From Caballeronia glathei (lineage in GTDB: Bacteria; Pseudomonadota; Gammaproteobacteria; Burkholderiales; Burkholderiaceae): a stretch of 64,000 bases of DNA. The DNA lies in the NCBI RefSeq assembly GCF_000698595.1, contig NZ_JFHC01000010.1, positions 82,306-146,305 of the forward strand. Direction: 5' to 3'. The first letter of the stretch is position 1. Every line of letters begins with the position of its first letter. The notes below the pieces were generated by a model. The model was not told the origin of the DNA. It was given only the letters and a program-made list of their open reading frames with translations, and did no database searches. Below are positions 40,063-49,299 of this stretch, one piece after another. The position numbers were made by a program, and so were the translations under genes.

Positions 40063-40121
40063 GCGGCGACCAGCGACAAGCGACCAGCGACCAGAAAAGA
40101 TACCTACAAGGAGACACGGCG

Positions 40122-40535
40122 ATGACCAGAATCACCGGCGGCTGTCTGTGCGGCGCGGTGCGCTACGAATCCGGCGGCCCGGCGCTGATGGCGCTGCGCT
40201 GCCACTGCCGCGATTGCCAGTATCTTTCGGGCGGCGAGCCCGCCGATGCGCTTGTGGTGCCCTCCGCGTCGCTCAGGCGCGTGAAGGGCGAGGACCGCTT
40301 CTACTGGACGCACGCCGACTCGGGCACGCGCGTGTTCCGCTCGTTCTGCGCGCAGTGCGGCACGCCGCTCTTCGCGGGCAACACGGCACATCCTGAAGCC
40401 ATCGCGATCAAGCTGGGCTCGCTCGACGAGCCTTCGAAATATCCGCCGACGAGCCACATCTGGACCGCGTCGGCGCAGTCCTGGCACTACATCGATCCGC
40501 AGCAGCCGGCATTCGAGCGCAACCCGCCCGGGTGA
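40122..40535 (+). CDS. GFA family (glutathione-dependent formaldehyde-activating-like) protein
   Basis: The 137-aa protein has the zinc-binding cysteine set of the GFA/CENP-V family: GGCLCGAVRY at the start, CHCRDCQ near residue 28, and FCAQCGTPLF near residue 80. Family members bind zinc and only some act on S-hydroxymethylglutathione, so the function here is unknown. AAGGAG lies eight bases before the ATG. It follows the GntR gene by 59 bases. Confidence 0.88.
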   Translation: MTRITGGCLCGAVRYESGGPALMALRCHCRDCQYLSGGEPADALVVPSASLRRVKGEDRFYWTHADSGTRVFRSFCAQCGTPLFAGNTAHPEAIAIKLGSLDEPSKYPPTSHIWTASAQSWHYIDPQQPAFERNPPG

Positions 40536-40557
40536 GCGGGCGGGCAAGTCGGGCCGG

Positions 40558-41556
40558 TCAGTTTGCCGACGCGGTGCGCGCGGCGGCTTCGTCGCGCCAC
40601 ACGTTGTCCTTCACGGCGATCTGCCGCGGAATCAGCTTCGCGCGATAGAACGCGTCGGCGACGTCCTGCTGGGTCGCGACGATCCGGTCGTCCACCGGGG
40701 TCGCGGCATAGGGCACGCGGCGCACCCATTTCTCGACGATCGCCGCATCCAGCCCGACCTTCGGCGCGAGCAGCGCGGCGGTCTCGGCCGGATGCTGCGT
40801 GACCCATGCGCCGCCCGCACGCAGTTGCCCGATCACCGCGCGGATCGCCTGGGGATTGCGCTCGGCGAAGCTGCGCGTCGCCTCGTAGAAGTTGTAGGGC
40901 TTGGGAAGTCCCGTGTAGTCGGCGAGCGTGCGCACCTTCAGCGCTGCCTGAGCCGACGCGTAATACGGGTCCCACACGATCCATGCATCGACGTCGCCGT
41001 TCTCGAAGGCGGCGCGTGCGTCGGCGGGCGGAAGATAGACAGGCGTGATGTCGGCGGACGTCAGCCCGGCCTTTTTCAGCGCTTCGAGCAGCAGGAAATT
41101 GGAACTCGAACCCTTTTGCAGCGCGACGCGCTTGCCCTTCAGGCCGGCGAGCGTGCGGATCGGCGAGTCGGCCTTCACGAAGACCGCTTCGTTGCTTTCG
41201 CCGCCCGGCTCCGCGCCGACATAGACGAAATTCACGCCCGCGGCTTGTGCGAACACGGCGGGCGGTGCGCCCGTGTAGCCGAAATCGATGCTGCCGGTAT
41301 TGAGCGCTTCCAGCAGTTGCGGACCGGCGGGAAACTCGAACCACGACACCGTATAGCCGAGCGGCTTCAGTTTCTGTTCGAGTGTGCCCTGCGCCTTGAG
41401 CACCGCGAGCAGCCCGGCCTTCTGATAGCCGATGCGGATCTGTGCGGCGGGCGTTGCGCCGGTATCGCCGGCGAAAGCGGAGGAGGAGGCCGCCGCGAAC
41501 GCGGCGAGCGTTGCAGCGGCGAAGAAACGAAGAAACAGGAAGCGGAAAGTACTCAT
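40558..41556 (-). CDS. ssuA: Aliphatic sulfonate ABC transporter, substrate-binding protein
   Basis: The 332-aa periplasmic protein has a signal peptide ending near SSSAFA (about residue 28) and the NrtA/SsuA/TauA fold, shown by IRIGYQKAGLLAVLKAQG, GPQLLEALNTGSIDFGYTG and DAWIVWDPYYA. It should bind alkanesulfonates for sulfur supply. No permease, ATPase or monooxygenase gene is nearby, so it must work with components elsewhere. The start at 41556 gives the signal peptide; a start at 41649 would include the leader hairpin. Confidence 0.85.
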   Translation of the reverse strand: MSTFRFLFLRFFAAATLAAFAAASSSAFAGDTGATPAAQIRIGYQKAGLLAVLKAQGTLEQKLKPLGYTVSWFEFPAGPQLLEALNTGSIDFGYTGAPPAVFAQAAGVNFVYVGAEPGGESNEAVFVKADSPIRTLAGLKGKRVALQKGSSSNFLLLEALKKAGLTSADITPVYLPPADARAAFENGDVDAWIVWDPYYASAQAALKVRTLADYTGLPKPYNFYEATRSFAERNPQAIRAVIGQLRAGGAWVTQHPAETAALLAPKVGLDAAIVEKWVRRVPYAATPVDDRIVATQQDVADAFYRAKLIPRQIAVKDNVWRDEAAARTASAN

Positions 41557-41566
41557 GGCGGGTTCG

Positions 41567-41598
41567 TGGTCGATGGAAGTCGGAACTTCCATCGACCA
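41567..41598 (-). promoter_or_regulatory. Perfect hairpin in the ssuA leader
   Basis: A 14-bp perfect inverted repeat (41567-41580 with 41585-41598, loop CGGA on the plus strand) sits 10 bases upstream of the ssuA start codon, so it covers or borders the ribosome binding site. Confidence 0.6.
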
Positions 41599-41673
41599 TA
41601 ACTGCGCCTGCGGTCCGCGTCGAACAAGCGATCGTGAGAAGCTAATCACGCATCGCCTGCAATCGAATGCAGC

Positions 41674-43236
41674 TTATTGCGCGTAGTCGAGGGTGTTGGT
41701 CAGGTCGCCCATCGGCTTGCCGCCGTTCGCGACCAGCGCCGCATCGCGTGCCGCGAGGCCCGGAAGCTTCGGCAGCGAGTAGCGCGTCGTGATGAAGCGC
41801 AGGATCGAGGTCGTGTCGTATTGCGTGTGATCGACGAACCCCTTCTTCGCGAACGGCGAAATGACCAGCGCCGGAATGCGCGTGCCCGGACCCCAGCGGT
41901 CGCCCTTCGGCGGCGCGACGTGGTCCCAGAACCCGCCGTTCTCGTCGTACGTCACGATCACGACCATGTTCTTCCACTGCGGGCTCTTCTGCAGATGCGC
42001 GATCACATCGGCGATGTGGGTGTCGCCCGACGCGACATCGGTATAGCCCGCATGCTCGTTCAGGTTGCCCTGCGGCTTGTAGAAGGACACTTGCGGCAGC
42101 GTGCCCGCGTCGATCGCCTTGATGAACTCGGAGCCGTTGGTGCCGCCGTCGAGCAGATGCTGCGCGCGGTTCGCCGTGCCCGGTGCGAGGTCGGCGAAGT
42201 AGTTGAACGGCTGATGGTGCGTCTGGAAGTCCGGCACCACGTTCACCGCGCCGTTGATGTTCGACGGATCGGCAAGCGCCGCGCCCCACGAGCCGCTATA
42301 CCACGCCCACGACACGCCCGCCTTGTTCAGCAGGTCGCCGATATGCTGCTGCGTCTGCGGCGGCAGCGTCGTTGCGACGGACGGGTCGGCGTACGCCGGA
42401 TCGCCGCCTGCGGCCGGCTTGTTGCCGCTCGGCTGATACGGCGGCTGCATCGTGTTGATCGCGAAGAAATCGGGCGTGAGGTTGCCCGAGTTGACGAACT
42501 TCGGAATGCCGGTGAGCGCCGAGGCGGGCGAGTTGTCCGCGAGCTTGAGCGACACGCCGTCCGGGTTCACGACCGAGATCGAGGCTGCCGCCGGGCTCTT
42601 GTCCGCGTTCGGATAGACCGGCGTGCACGCACACACGAGCCACTGGTGGTTCAGGAACGAGCCGCCGAACGCGCTCATGAAGAAGTTGTCGGCAAGCGTG
42701 AACTGCTGGGCGATCTTGTAGAGCGGCAGCTTGTCGGGGTTCGTGTTGTAGTGCCCCATCACGAGACCGCCCGAATCGGCCCAGGCGGCGAACTTGTCGT
42801 TCTTGCCGCCGTCGATCTGCATCTGGTTCTCGTAGAAGCGGTGATACAGGTCGCGCGTCGTGACCGACAGCGACGTGTTGTAGCCAGCGGGGTCGTCGAT
42901 GGCGAACGGTGCGTTGGGCATGTTCACCGTCATCGCCTCGGTGATCGCGGGCGTCACGCCCTTCGCCGTCAGGCCGCCCCACACCGCCGGCAGAGCGGTG
43001 AGCACGCTGCCGTCGCGGTCGAGCTGCTTCGCCGTTTGCGCGGTCACGTTCTGCATGCCGTTCGCGCCGGGGAAGTTGCCGTACAGGTTGTCGAAGCTGC
43101 GGTTTTCCGCATAGATCACGACGACGTTCTTCACCGACGAAATGTCCGCGTGATTGCTGTCGCTGCCACCGCATGCGTACAGTCCGAATGCAGTGAGCGC
43201 CGCGAGCGGCACTGCGCAGACGAGTTTCTTGTTCAT
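41674..43236 (-). CDS. Acid phosphatase / phosphoesterase family (AcpA, phospholipase C-like)
   Basis: The 520-aa exported enzyme belongs to the alkaline-phosphatase-like phosphoesterase family that includes Francisella AcpA and non-haemolytic phospholipase C. The segments KNVVVIYAENRSFDNLYGNFPG (metal site), NHQWLVCACTPVYP, PQVSFYKPQGNLNEHAGY, and VIVTYDENGGFWDHV are typical. The signal peptide ends near LYACGGSDS, with a possible lipobox cysteine at about residue 18. It faces the cytochrome c peroxidase gene. The ATG at 43236 was used because it begins MNKKLVCAVPLAAL. Confidence 0.82.
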   Translation of the reverse strand: MNKKLVCAVPLAALTAFGLYACGGSDSNHADISSVKNVVVIYAENRSFDNLYGNFPGANGMQNVTAQTAKQLDRDGSVLTALPAVWGGLTAKGVTPAITEAMTVNMPNAPFAIDDPAGYNTSLSVTTRDLYHRFYENQMQIDGGKNDKFAAWADSGGLVMGHYNTNPDKLPLYKIAQQFTLADNFFMSAFGGSFLNHQWLVCACTPVYPNADKSPAAASISVVNPDGVSLKLADNSPASALTGIPKFVNSGNLTPDFFAINTMQPPYQPSGNKPAAGGDPAYADPSVATTLPPQTQQHIGDLLNKAGVSWAWYSGSWGAALADPSNINGAVNVVPDFQTHHQPFNYFADLAPGTANRAQHLLDGGTNGSEFIKAIDAGTLPQVSFYKPQGNLNEHAGYTDVASGDTHIADVIAHLQKSPQWKNMVVIVTYDENGGFWDHVAPPKGDRWGPGTRIPALVISPFAKKGFVDHTQYDTTSILRFITTRYSLPKLPGLAARDAALVANGGKPMGDLTNTLDYAQ

Positions 43237-43460
43237 TGGGGTCTCTCTCGTGTTGGGGAGCCGGTGCGCTGACTGTCGTCGATGCGCCTTACAGAACCTC
43301 ACCGGCGGCGAAAGTATTGCAAGCACTTTTGACGTGGCGATGTAATAGCGCTTTCAATTGCGTAATTTGAAACACCGGAATCGCGCGCGGGTGTCATGTC
43401 ACGTAAAGGACATATTGGCGACATACGCTTCGGCTTCTTCTTCCGTCCGCTCGCGTGCCC

Positions 43461-44744
43461 ATGTTTTCCAAGTCCCTGTCGTATATCGCTTTTTCCCTGG
43501 CTTGCTCGGTATTCGCGGCGGCGCTCGCCGGGTGCGATTCGCACGCGGCCACTGCGGCCACCGCGACGGCCCCTTCCGTGCCGCAGGGGCAGTCACGTGC
43601 GCAGGTTTTCGAAGCTGTCAGGCAGATGACATCGGTCGGCGAAAAAATCTTCTTCGACCCGACGCTGTCGGGCTCCGGTAAGCTCGCCTGCGCGTCGTGC
43701 CACAGCCCGGATCACGCGTTCGGGCCGCCGAACGCGCTGTCGGTTCAACTGGGCGGCAGCGACATGCACCGGCCCGGAATTCGCGCCGTGCCCTCGCTCA
43801 AGTACCTGCAGGCGGTGCCGCAGTTCACCGAGCATTTCCACGACTCCGATGACGAAGGCGACGAAAGCGTCGATGCCGGTCCGACGGGCGGCCTGACCTG
43901 GGACGGGCGCGTCGATCACGGTGCCGATCAGGCGCGCATTCCGCTCACGTCGTCGTTCGAGATGGGCAGCACGCCCGCGAAGGTCGTGGCGGCGGTGAAG
44001 GCGGGCGCCTACGCCGAAGACTTTCGCCGCGCATTCGGCGCAAACATCTTCGACAGCGATGACAAGGCGTTCGCCTCGGTGCTGCGCGCGCTCGAAGCGT
44101 TCGAGCAGGTGCCGCAGAAGTTTTATCCGTACACGAGCAAGTTCGATGCGTATCTCGCGGGCAAGGCGAAGCTCTCCGACGCCGAGATGCACGGCCTGCA
44201 GCTCTTCAACGACGAGAGCAAGGGCAACTGCGCCGCCTGCCACATCAGCCAGCGCGCGAAGGACGGCTCACCGCCGCAGTTCAGCGACTTCGGGCTGATC
44301 GCGCTCGGCGTGCCGCGCAACGGCGCGCTGCCGGTCAACAAGGACCCGCGTTATCACGACTTGGGAGCATGCGGCCCGGAGCGGACCGACCTGAAGGGGC
44401 GAAGCGAATTCTGCGGATTGTTCCGCACGCCGTCGCTGCGCAACGTCGCGCTGCGCAAGACCTTTTTTCACAACGGGATTTACCATTCGCTCGACGACGT
44501 AGTGCGTTTCTATGTCGAGCGGGATACCAATCCGGAGAAGTTCTATCCGGTGTCGAAGGGGGTGGTGCAGAAGTTCGACGACCTGCCGAAGCGCTACTGG
44601 GACAACCTGAACACGGAGGCGCCTTTCGATCGCAAGCGCGGCGAAAAGCCCGCGCTCGACGAGGCCGAGATCAAGGACGTCGTCGCGTTCCTCAATACGC
44701 TCACCGACGGCTACCAGGCGCCGGTGAAAGCGGCGTCGAACTAG
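43461..44744 (+). CDS. Di-haem cytochrome c peroxidase
   Basis: The 427-aa periplasmic lipoprotein has lipobox LAGC and two haem c attachment sites, CASCH near residue 75 and CAACH near residue 260, in the spacing of the bacterial CcpA/MauG family that reduces hydrogen peroxide with electrons from cytochrome c. FRTPSLRNVALRKTFFHNG and the late Met-poor region match the family. The ATG at 43461 is preferred to a GTG at 43455. Its stop codon overlaps that of the convergent small membrane gene. Confidence 0.88.
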   Translation: MFSKSLSYIAFSLACSVFAAALAGCDSHAATAATATAPSVPQGQSRAQVFEAVRQMTSVGEKIFFDPTLSGSGKLACASCHSPDHAFGPPNALSVQLGGSDMHRPGIRAVPSLKYLQAVPQFTEHFHDSDDEGDESVDAGPTGGLTWDGRVDHGADQARIPLTSSFEMGSTPAKVVAAVKAGAYAEDFRRAFGANIFDSDDKAFASVLRALEAFEQVPQKFYPYTSKFDAYLAGKAKLSDAEMHGLQLFNDESKGNCAACHISQRAKDGSPPQFSDFGLIALGVPRNGALPVNKDPRYHDLGACGPERTDLKGRSEFCGLFRTPSLRNVALRKTFFHNGIYHSLDDVVRFYVERDTNPEKFYPVSKGVVQKFDDLPKRYWDNLNTEAPFDRKRGEKPALDEAEIKDVVAFLNTLTDGYQAPVKAASN

Positions 44745-44989
44745 GCGGCGATCGACCGGCAGAGCAGCGCGAGCGTGACGAACGCGCCGACCAGGAGGGC
44801 CATGCCGGCCCAGGCCACGGCGCGCGGCCATTCCACCACTTCTTCCGTGCTGTTCCAGAGCGGATGCCGCGTGAACAGGCGGTCGACGAGCAGGACAGCG
44901 CCGGGAATCCCGCCCGCACACGCGATGCTGACAATGGCGAGCACCCAGTAGAAGGTCGGCGTATCGATGGCGGAAAGTAGAGTGGACAT
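44741..44989 (-). CDS. Small membrane protein
   Basis: The 82-aa protein has two transmembrane segments (about residues 11-33 and 57-78) around a short charged loop. No domain is recognised. GGAA precedes the ATG at 44989; a longer frame to 45115 adds a basic stretch without a ribosome binding site. Its TAG and the TAG of the cytochrome c peroxidase gene share the four bases CTAG. It could be an unlinked conserved protein; function unknown. Confidence 0.6.
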   Translation of the reverse strand: MSTLLSAIDTPTFYWVLAIVSIACAGGIPGAVLLVDRLFTRHPLWNSTEEVVEWPRAVAWAGMALLVGAFVTLALLCRSIAA

Positions 44990-45255
44990 GATCGGATTCC
45001 AAGGGAGTGCCGCTCGGTGTGGCGGGGACTTCACGATGTTAGGCATCGACCGATAACGGGACCATCGGAACAGTCTCAAAAACATCCGAGGCAGGCTGGG
45101 CAAGGCGTTCGGCACCGGGCGGCCGCTGCGCCATGACGCGGTTGCGCGGCGTCTTTGCGGTCGCGCCTCATGCTATCCTCGTCGGACCCGCCGGACGCGC
45201 CGCGCTTCGAGACGCCGCGCGCGACCATCGAATTCCGACCCGAGGAGGTTGTTCC

Positions 45256-45654
45256 ATGCCGTTGAAATTGCGCACGCTCACCCGTGTTTCCGCCCAGTCG
45301 ATCGCCGCTTTCGCGCTCATCGCCGCGAGCGTGGCCGCATCCGCCGCGAATCTCGGCTTCCTGAACGACACGCCGCTCACCTACATGAAGCAGCGCGACC
45401 TGCAGGCGCTCAACAGCGCGGCGCGCACGGCGCTCGAAACGAAGGAGGACGGCCAGTCGCTCGAGTGGAGCAATCAGGGCGCGGGCAACCCGGTGCCGAT
45501 CAAGGGCACCGTCACGCCGCTGGATACCGTCAAGGATGGCGACCGGACCTGCCGCAAGATCACGCTCGTCGCCATCGCCAAGGGGCAGACGCAGACCTGG
45601 ACGCCGACCGCCTGCAAGACGGGCAGCGGCAAGTGGCAACTGCAAAAGCAGTAA
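45256..45654 (+). CDS. Exported RT0821/Lpp0805-like surface protein
   Basis: The 132-aa protein has a signal peptide cleaved near AASAA (about residue 30) and a mature domain with NLGFLNDTPLTYM, LNSAARTALETKEDGQSLEW and TCRKITLVAIAKGQTQTW, then CKTGSGKWQL. This combination of a Trp-rich beta sheet with two cysteines resembles the C-terminal domain of RT0821/Lpp0805 surface antigens. Role unknown. GAGGAGG lies about eight bases before the ATG. A NUDIX gene follows after 46 bases. Confidence 0.7.
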   Translation: MPLKLRTLTRVSAQSIAAFALIAASVAASAANLGFLNDTPLTYMKQRDLQALNSAARTALETKEDGQSLEWSNQGAGNPVPIKGTVTPLDTVKDGDRTCRKITLVAIAKGQTQTWTPTACKTGSGKWQLQKQ

Positions 45655-45700
45655 GGATGGCGTCGAACATCACTGCGCACGGCGACCGGGCAGCCGTCCG

Positions 45701-46153
45701 ATGAGCGGGCGAATCGTGTCGTGCGGCGTCGTCATGCTGAACGGGCAGGGTGACGTGCTGCTCTGCCATGCAACGGAGACCTCGCACTGGGACGTGCCGA
45801 AGGGCCAGGCCGATCCCGGCGAAAGTCCGCTCGACGCGGCGTTGCGCGAACTCGTCGAGGAGACGGGAATCGTGTTGCCGGCGTCGCGCCTGAAGGATCT
45901 CGGACGCTTTCTCTATCGCCGCGACAAGGATCTGCACCTCTTCGCCGTGCGCGTCGCCGAAGACGAGGTGCAGCTCGAAAACTGCGTCTGCGAGTCGTAT
46001 TTCCCGCGCTATCGCGACGGCACGATGATCCCCGAGATGGATGCGTACCGCTGGGTCAGCCACGCCGACGTCGACAAGTTTGCGAGCCGCAGCCTCGCGC
46101 GGCTCTTTCAGACCACGCTCTCGCTCGCGGAGCTTCACGAGACGCTCGACTAG
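45701..46153 (+). CDS. NUDIX hydrolase
   Basis: The 150-aa protein has a complete Nudix box, G-QADPG-E then ALRELVEETGI (near residues 38-60), which binds the metal and hydrolyses nucleoside diphosphates linked to another group. HWDVPKGQ just before it is like diadenosine tetraphosphatases and RppH. The actual substrate is unknown. Its TAG stop (46151-46153) directly abuts the stop of the convergent amino-acid-binding protein gene. Confidence 0.85.
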   Translation: MSGRIVSCGVVMLNGQGDVLLCHATETSHWDVPKGQADPGESPLDAALRELVEETGIVLPASRLKDLGRFLYRRDKDLHLFAVRVAEDEVQLENCVCESYFPRYRDGTMIPEMDAYRWVSHADVDKFASRSLARLFQTTLSLAELHETLD

Positions 46154-47137
46154 CTAGTCCAGCGTGCGGTCGTTCGGATTCGCGAACAGCGCCTTCATTT
46201 CCGGCGAGAGCGGAAACTGCAGATTGATGCCGTCGGGCGGGATTGGCTGCATGAACCACTTGTCGTAGAGCCTTGCGGCTTCCCCCGAGCGCTGCATGGT
46301 GGCGATCACGTCGTCGACGAGCCGCTTGAACACCGGATCGCCCTTGCGCATCATGCAGCCGTAGGTCTCGAACGCGAGCGGCACACCTGTCACCCCATAA
46401 TCGCGCCGCGCGGCGCCCTCCTGCGCGATCTTGCCGTAGAGCAGAGGGTCGTCCATCACGAACGCGACGGCGCGATCGGTCTTGAGCGCCTGAAACCCTT
46501 CGGCGTGATCGCGCGCGCTGATGATGCGAAGGTCGAGTTTCTTGTCGAGCGACATCTGGCGCAGGAGGCGCTCGTCGGACGTGCCGGCGGTCGTCGAAAC
46601 CGTCTTGCCCGCGAGATCCTCGTAGTCCTTGATGCCGGACTTGCGCTTGACCGCCATCCGGATGCCGTACTGAAAGAAGCTGTTCGAGAACGCAACGAGT
46701 GCGTCGCGTTCGGCAATGTGCGCCGTCGATCCGCATTCCAGATCGACCTGGTTGTTGACGACGAACGAGATCCGGTTCGCCGATGTCACCAGCACGTTCT
46801 TCACGGCGAGGTTGGGCAGCTTGAGGCGCTTCTTGATCTCGTCCACGACTCTCAGCGCGATCTCGTGCGAGTAGCCGGTCGGCTGCTGCTGGCGGTCCAG
46901 ATACGAAAACGGCACCGACGACTCGCGCACCCCGAGCACGATGGTGCCGTTCTCCGCGATCTTGCGCAGCGTCGCGGAGGGCGGCATCTGGTCGACGGCG
47001 CTCTGGGCCGCGGCGAGCTCGCTCGCCGGCGCCGCAGCATGAGCGGCCGCGCCCGACAGCACGCAGGCGGCGGCGATCCAGCAGACGCATCGGCTTGCCG
47101 GGAGACGGCGCGGCGCAAGACGGCGCGGCAGTTTCAT
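46154..47137 (-). CDS. Amino-acid ABC transporter substrate-binding protein (GltI-like)
   Basis: The 327-aa exported protein has a signal peptide ending near AHAAA (about residue 35) and the solute-binding family 3 fold: GTIVLGVRESSVPFSYLD, QQPTGYSHEIA, VDLECGSTAHIAER, LAGKTVSTTAGTSDE and FVMDDPLLYG. These match glutamate/aspartate-binding GltI. No permease or ATPase gene is adjacent. The frame is open to 47422 but that part is a shadow of glnS; the ATG at 47137 begins a normal signal peptide. Confidence 0.85.
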   Translation of the reverse strand: MKLPRRLAPRRLPASRCVCWIAAACVLSGAAAHAAAPASELAAAQSAVDQMPPSATLRKIAENGTIVLGVRESSVPFSYLDRQQQPTGYSHEIALRVVDEIKKRLKLPNLAVKNVLVTSANRISFVVNNQVDLECGSTAHIAERDALVAFSNSFFQYGIRMAVKRKSGIKDYEDLAGKTVSTTAGTSDERLLRQMSLDKKLDLRIISARDHAEGFQALKTDRAVAFVMDDPLLYGKIAQEGAARRDYGVTGVPLAFETYGCMMRKGDPVFKRLVDDVIATMQRSGEAARLYDKWFMQPIPPDGINLQFPLSPEMKALFANPNDRTLD

Positions 47138-47191
47138 GGTGTCCTCGCGGGTGGCGGCAGGGCGTAGCGCTCGGGCGCTTCTGAATGGTAA

Positions 47192-47223
47192 GACGCGTGC
47201 GAACCGGAAAGTTCGCACGCGTC
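47192..47223. terminator. Perfect inverted repeat after glnS
   Basis: A 13-bp perfect inverted repeat (47192-47204 with 47211-47223, loop CGGAAA) lies between the end of glnS and the start of the amino-acid-binding gene, both on the minus strand. The T-run is weak on both strands, so a terminator is likely but not certain. Confidence 0.55.
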
Positions 47224-47285
47224 GTCGATCGAGCGGGGATGCCGCGGCCGGTGATCGCGCGGCTTGCCGGCTTTCGTCACCCGGT

Positions 47286-48995
47286 TCAGGCGGGTTTGCC
47301 CCAGCTGTCGCGCAGGCTGACGATGCGGTTGAACACCGGCTTGCCCGGCTGCGAATCGACGCGATCGGCGACGAAATAGCCGTGCCGCTCGAACTGGAAG
47401 CGGTCTTCGGCCGACGCTTCACGCGCGCTCGGTTCGAGGTACGCGTTCACGACGCGCTTTGAATCCGGATTGAGCGCGTCGAGGAACTCGGCGCCGCCCG
47501 CGCCCGGCTGCGGTTCCTTGAAGAGCCGGTCGTAGAGGCGCACTTCGGCCGGGCACGCGTGCTGCGCGCTGACCCAGTGGATCGTGCCCTTCACCTTGTA
47601 GCCATTCGCGCCTTCGGTGCCGGACTTGCTGTCGGGGAAGTAGTTGCAGTGGACCGCGACCACGTTGCCGTTCTCGTCCTTGTCGGCGCCCGTGCATTCC
47701 ACGACGAAGCCGTACTTCAGGCGTACCTTGTTGCCCGGAAAGAGCCGGAAATAGCCCTTTGGCGGCGTTTCCTGGAAGTCTTCGCGCTCGATCCACAGTT
47801 CGCGCGAGAACGGGAACGTGCGCGTGCCGCGCTCCGGATGATGCGGATGCACCGGTGCGCTGCAGTCTTCGGCCGTGCCTTCCGGATAGTTGTCGATGAC
47901 GAGCTTGAGCGGGTCGAGCACGGCGATCGCGCGCGGCGCCTTGTCGTCGAGGTCATCGCGCAGCGCGCCTTCCAGCACGCTCATGTCGATCCACGAGTCG
48001 ACCTTCGTCACGCCGATGCGCTCCGCCATCAGGCGGATGCTTTCCGGCGTGAAGCCGCGCCGGCGCACGCCGACGATGGTCGGCATGCGCGGGTCGTCCC
48101 AGCCGTCGACGTGATTTTCCTGCACGAGCTGCAAGAGCTTTCTCTTGCTCGTGATCGCGTAGGTGAGGTTCAGGCGTGAAAACTCGATCTGCTGCGGAAG
48201 CGGCCGCGCGAACACGCCGTCGTCGGCGAGCTGCGCGAGGAACCAGTCGTAGAGCGGGCGGTGATCCTCGAACTCCAGCGTGCACAGCGAATGCGTGATG
48301 TTCTCGAGCGCATCCGACACGCAATGCGTGTAGTCGTACATCGGGTAGATGCACCACGTGTCGCCCGTGCGGTAGTGGTGCGCGAAACGGATGCGGTAGA
48401 TCACGGGGTCGCGCATGTTGAAGTTCGGCGAGCTCATGTCGATCTTCGCGCGCAGCACGTGCTCGCCTTCCTGGAACTCGCCCGCCTTCATGCGTCGAAA
48501 GAGTTCGAGGTTCTCGGCGGGCGTGCGCTCGCGGTACGGCGAGTTCCTGCCGGACTCCGTGGCCGAGCCGCGGCTCGCGCGGATTTCCTCGGCCGACTGG
48601 CTGTCGACGTACGCCTGGCCCTTCTGGATGAGCAGCTCGGCGAATTCGTAGAGCTTGTCGTAATAGTCGCTCGCGAAATACAGGTGCTCCTGGCCGTCCT
48701 TGTTCCAGTCGTAGCCGAGCCACTTCACGGCGTCGATGATCGACTCCACGTACTCGACGCTTTCCTTTTCCGGATTGGTGTCGTCAAAGCGCAGATGGCA
48801 GACGCCGCCGTAGTCGCGGGCGATGCCGAAGTTCACGCAGATGCTCTTCGCATGGCCGATGTGCAGATAGCCGTTCGGCTCGGGCGGGAAGCGCGTCTCC
48901 ACCCGCTGCGACCATTTGCCGTTGCGGTTGTCTTCGTCAATGATGTTGCGGATGAAATTGGATGCCGCCGGGGCGTCGTTGCGATCGGTGTTCAT
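47286..48995 (-). CDS. glnS: Glutaminyl-tRNA synthetase
   Basis: The 569-aa class I synthetase charges tRNA-Gln. The HIGH motif appears as YLHIGHAKS near residue 46 after RFPPEPNG, and the KMSKS counterpart is ITSKRKL near residue 280. The C-terminal beta-barrels that read the anticodon fill the rest, ending VSLRDSWGK. Length is a little over the 554-aa E. coli enzyme. It starts at ATG 48995; TAGAAT on the minus strand at 49066-49071 is a candidate -10. Confidence 0.97.
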   Translation of the reverse strand: MNTDRNDAPAASNFIRNIIDEDNRNGKWSQRVETRFPPEPNGYLHIGHAKSICVNFGIARDYGGVCHLRFDDTNPEKESVEYVESIIDAVKWLGYDWNKDGQEHLYFASDYYDKLYEFAELLIQKGQAYVDSQSAEEIRASRGSATESGRNSPYRERTPAENLELFRRMKAGEFQEGEHVLRAKIDMSSPNFNMRDPVIYRIRFAHHYRTGDTWCIYPMYDYTHCVSDALENITHSLCTLEFEDHRPLYDWFLAQLADDGVFARPLPQQIEFSRLNLTYAITSKRKLLQLVQENHVDGWDDPRMPTIVGVRRRGFTPESIRLMAERIGVTKVDSWIDMSVLEGALRDDLDDKAPRAIAVLDPLKLVIDNYPEGTAEDCSAPVHPHHPERGTRTFPFSRELWIEREDFQETPPKGYFRLFPGNKVRLKYGFVVECTGADKDENGNVVAVHCNYFPDSKSGTEGANGYKVKGTIHWVSAQHACPAEVRLYDRLFKEPQPGAGGAEFLDALNPDSKRVVNAYLEPSAREASAEDRFQFERHGYFVADRVDSQPGKPVFNRIVSLRDSWGKPA

Positions 48996-49299
48996 GCGAA
49001 AAAAGAGAGCGGACGAGGGCGCCTACACATTCGGAAGCGTTCGATAAGACCGGATTGATCTGCCGATTCTACCTTACGGGACGGGCGGGGACAGCCGGTC
49101 CCGGCCTTTTGTTGCCGATTGACACCTATATGAGGGCAAACGCCTGTGCCGCAAGGCGCGGGCGTCTGTTCCCCTACGAGATTGTTTCGCGCGTAACGGG
49201 AGGTAAATCGCGTTGTTCGGGGCGAACCGCGGCTCTTATGATTGGCTCGCCCTTCGAGGCACCGCCTGACAGAACACGCAAGCAAAGGAAAAACCGGAC
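48996..49299 (+). promoter_or_regulatory. Control region between glnS and the glycine-zipper gene
   Basis: The 304 bases hold no gene. TTGTTC (49213-49218) and TATGAT (49237-49242), 18 bases apart, are a likely promoter for the gene at 49300. A GC-rich inverted repeat (GGGAC/GTCCC, about 49088-49102) followed by CCTTTTG is also seen. Confidence 0.45.

Noticed and set aside
43391..43424. Pho-box-like repeats ATGTCGC-N4-ATGTCCT (minus strand) ahead of the acid phosphatase gene
   Set aside because: The two units each match the consensus only in the TGTC core, and no -10 is present at the right distance. Phosphate control of this gene remains possible but is not supported.
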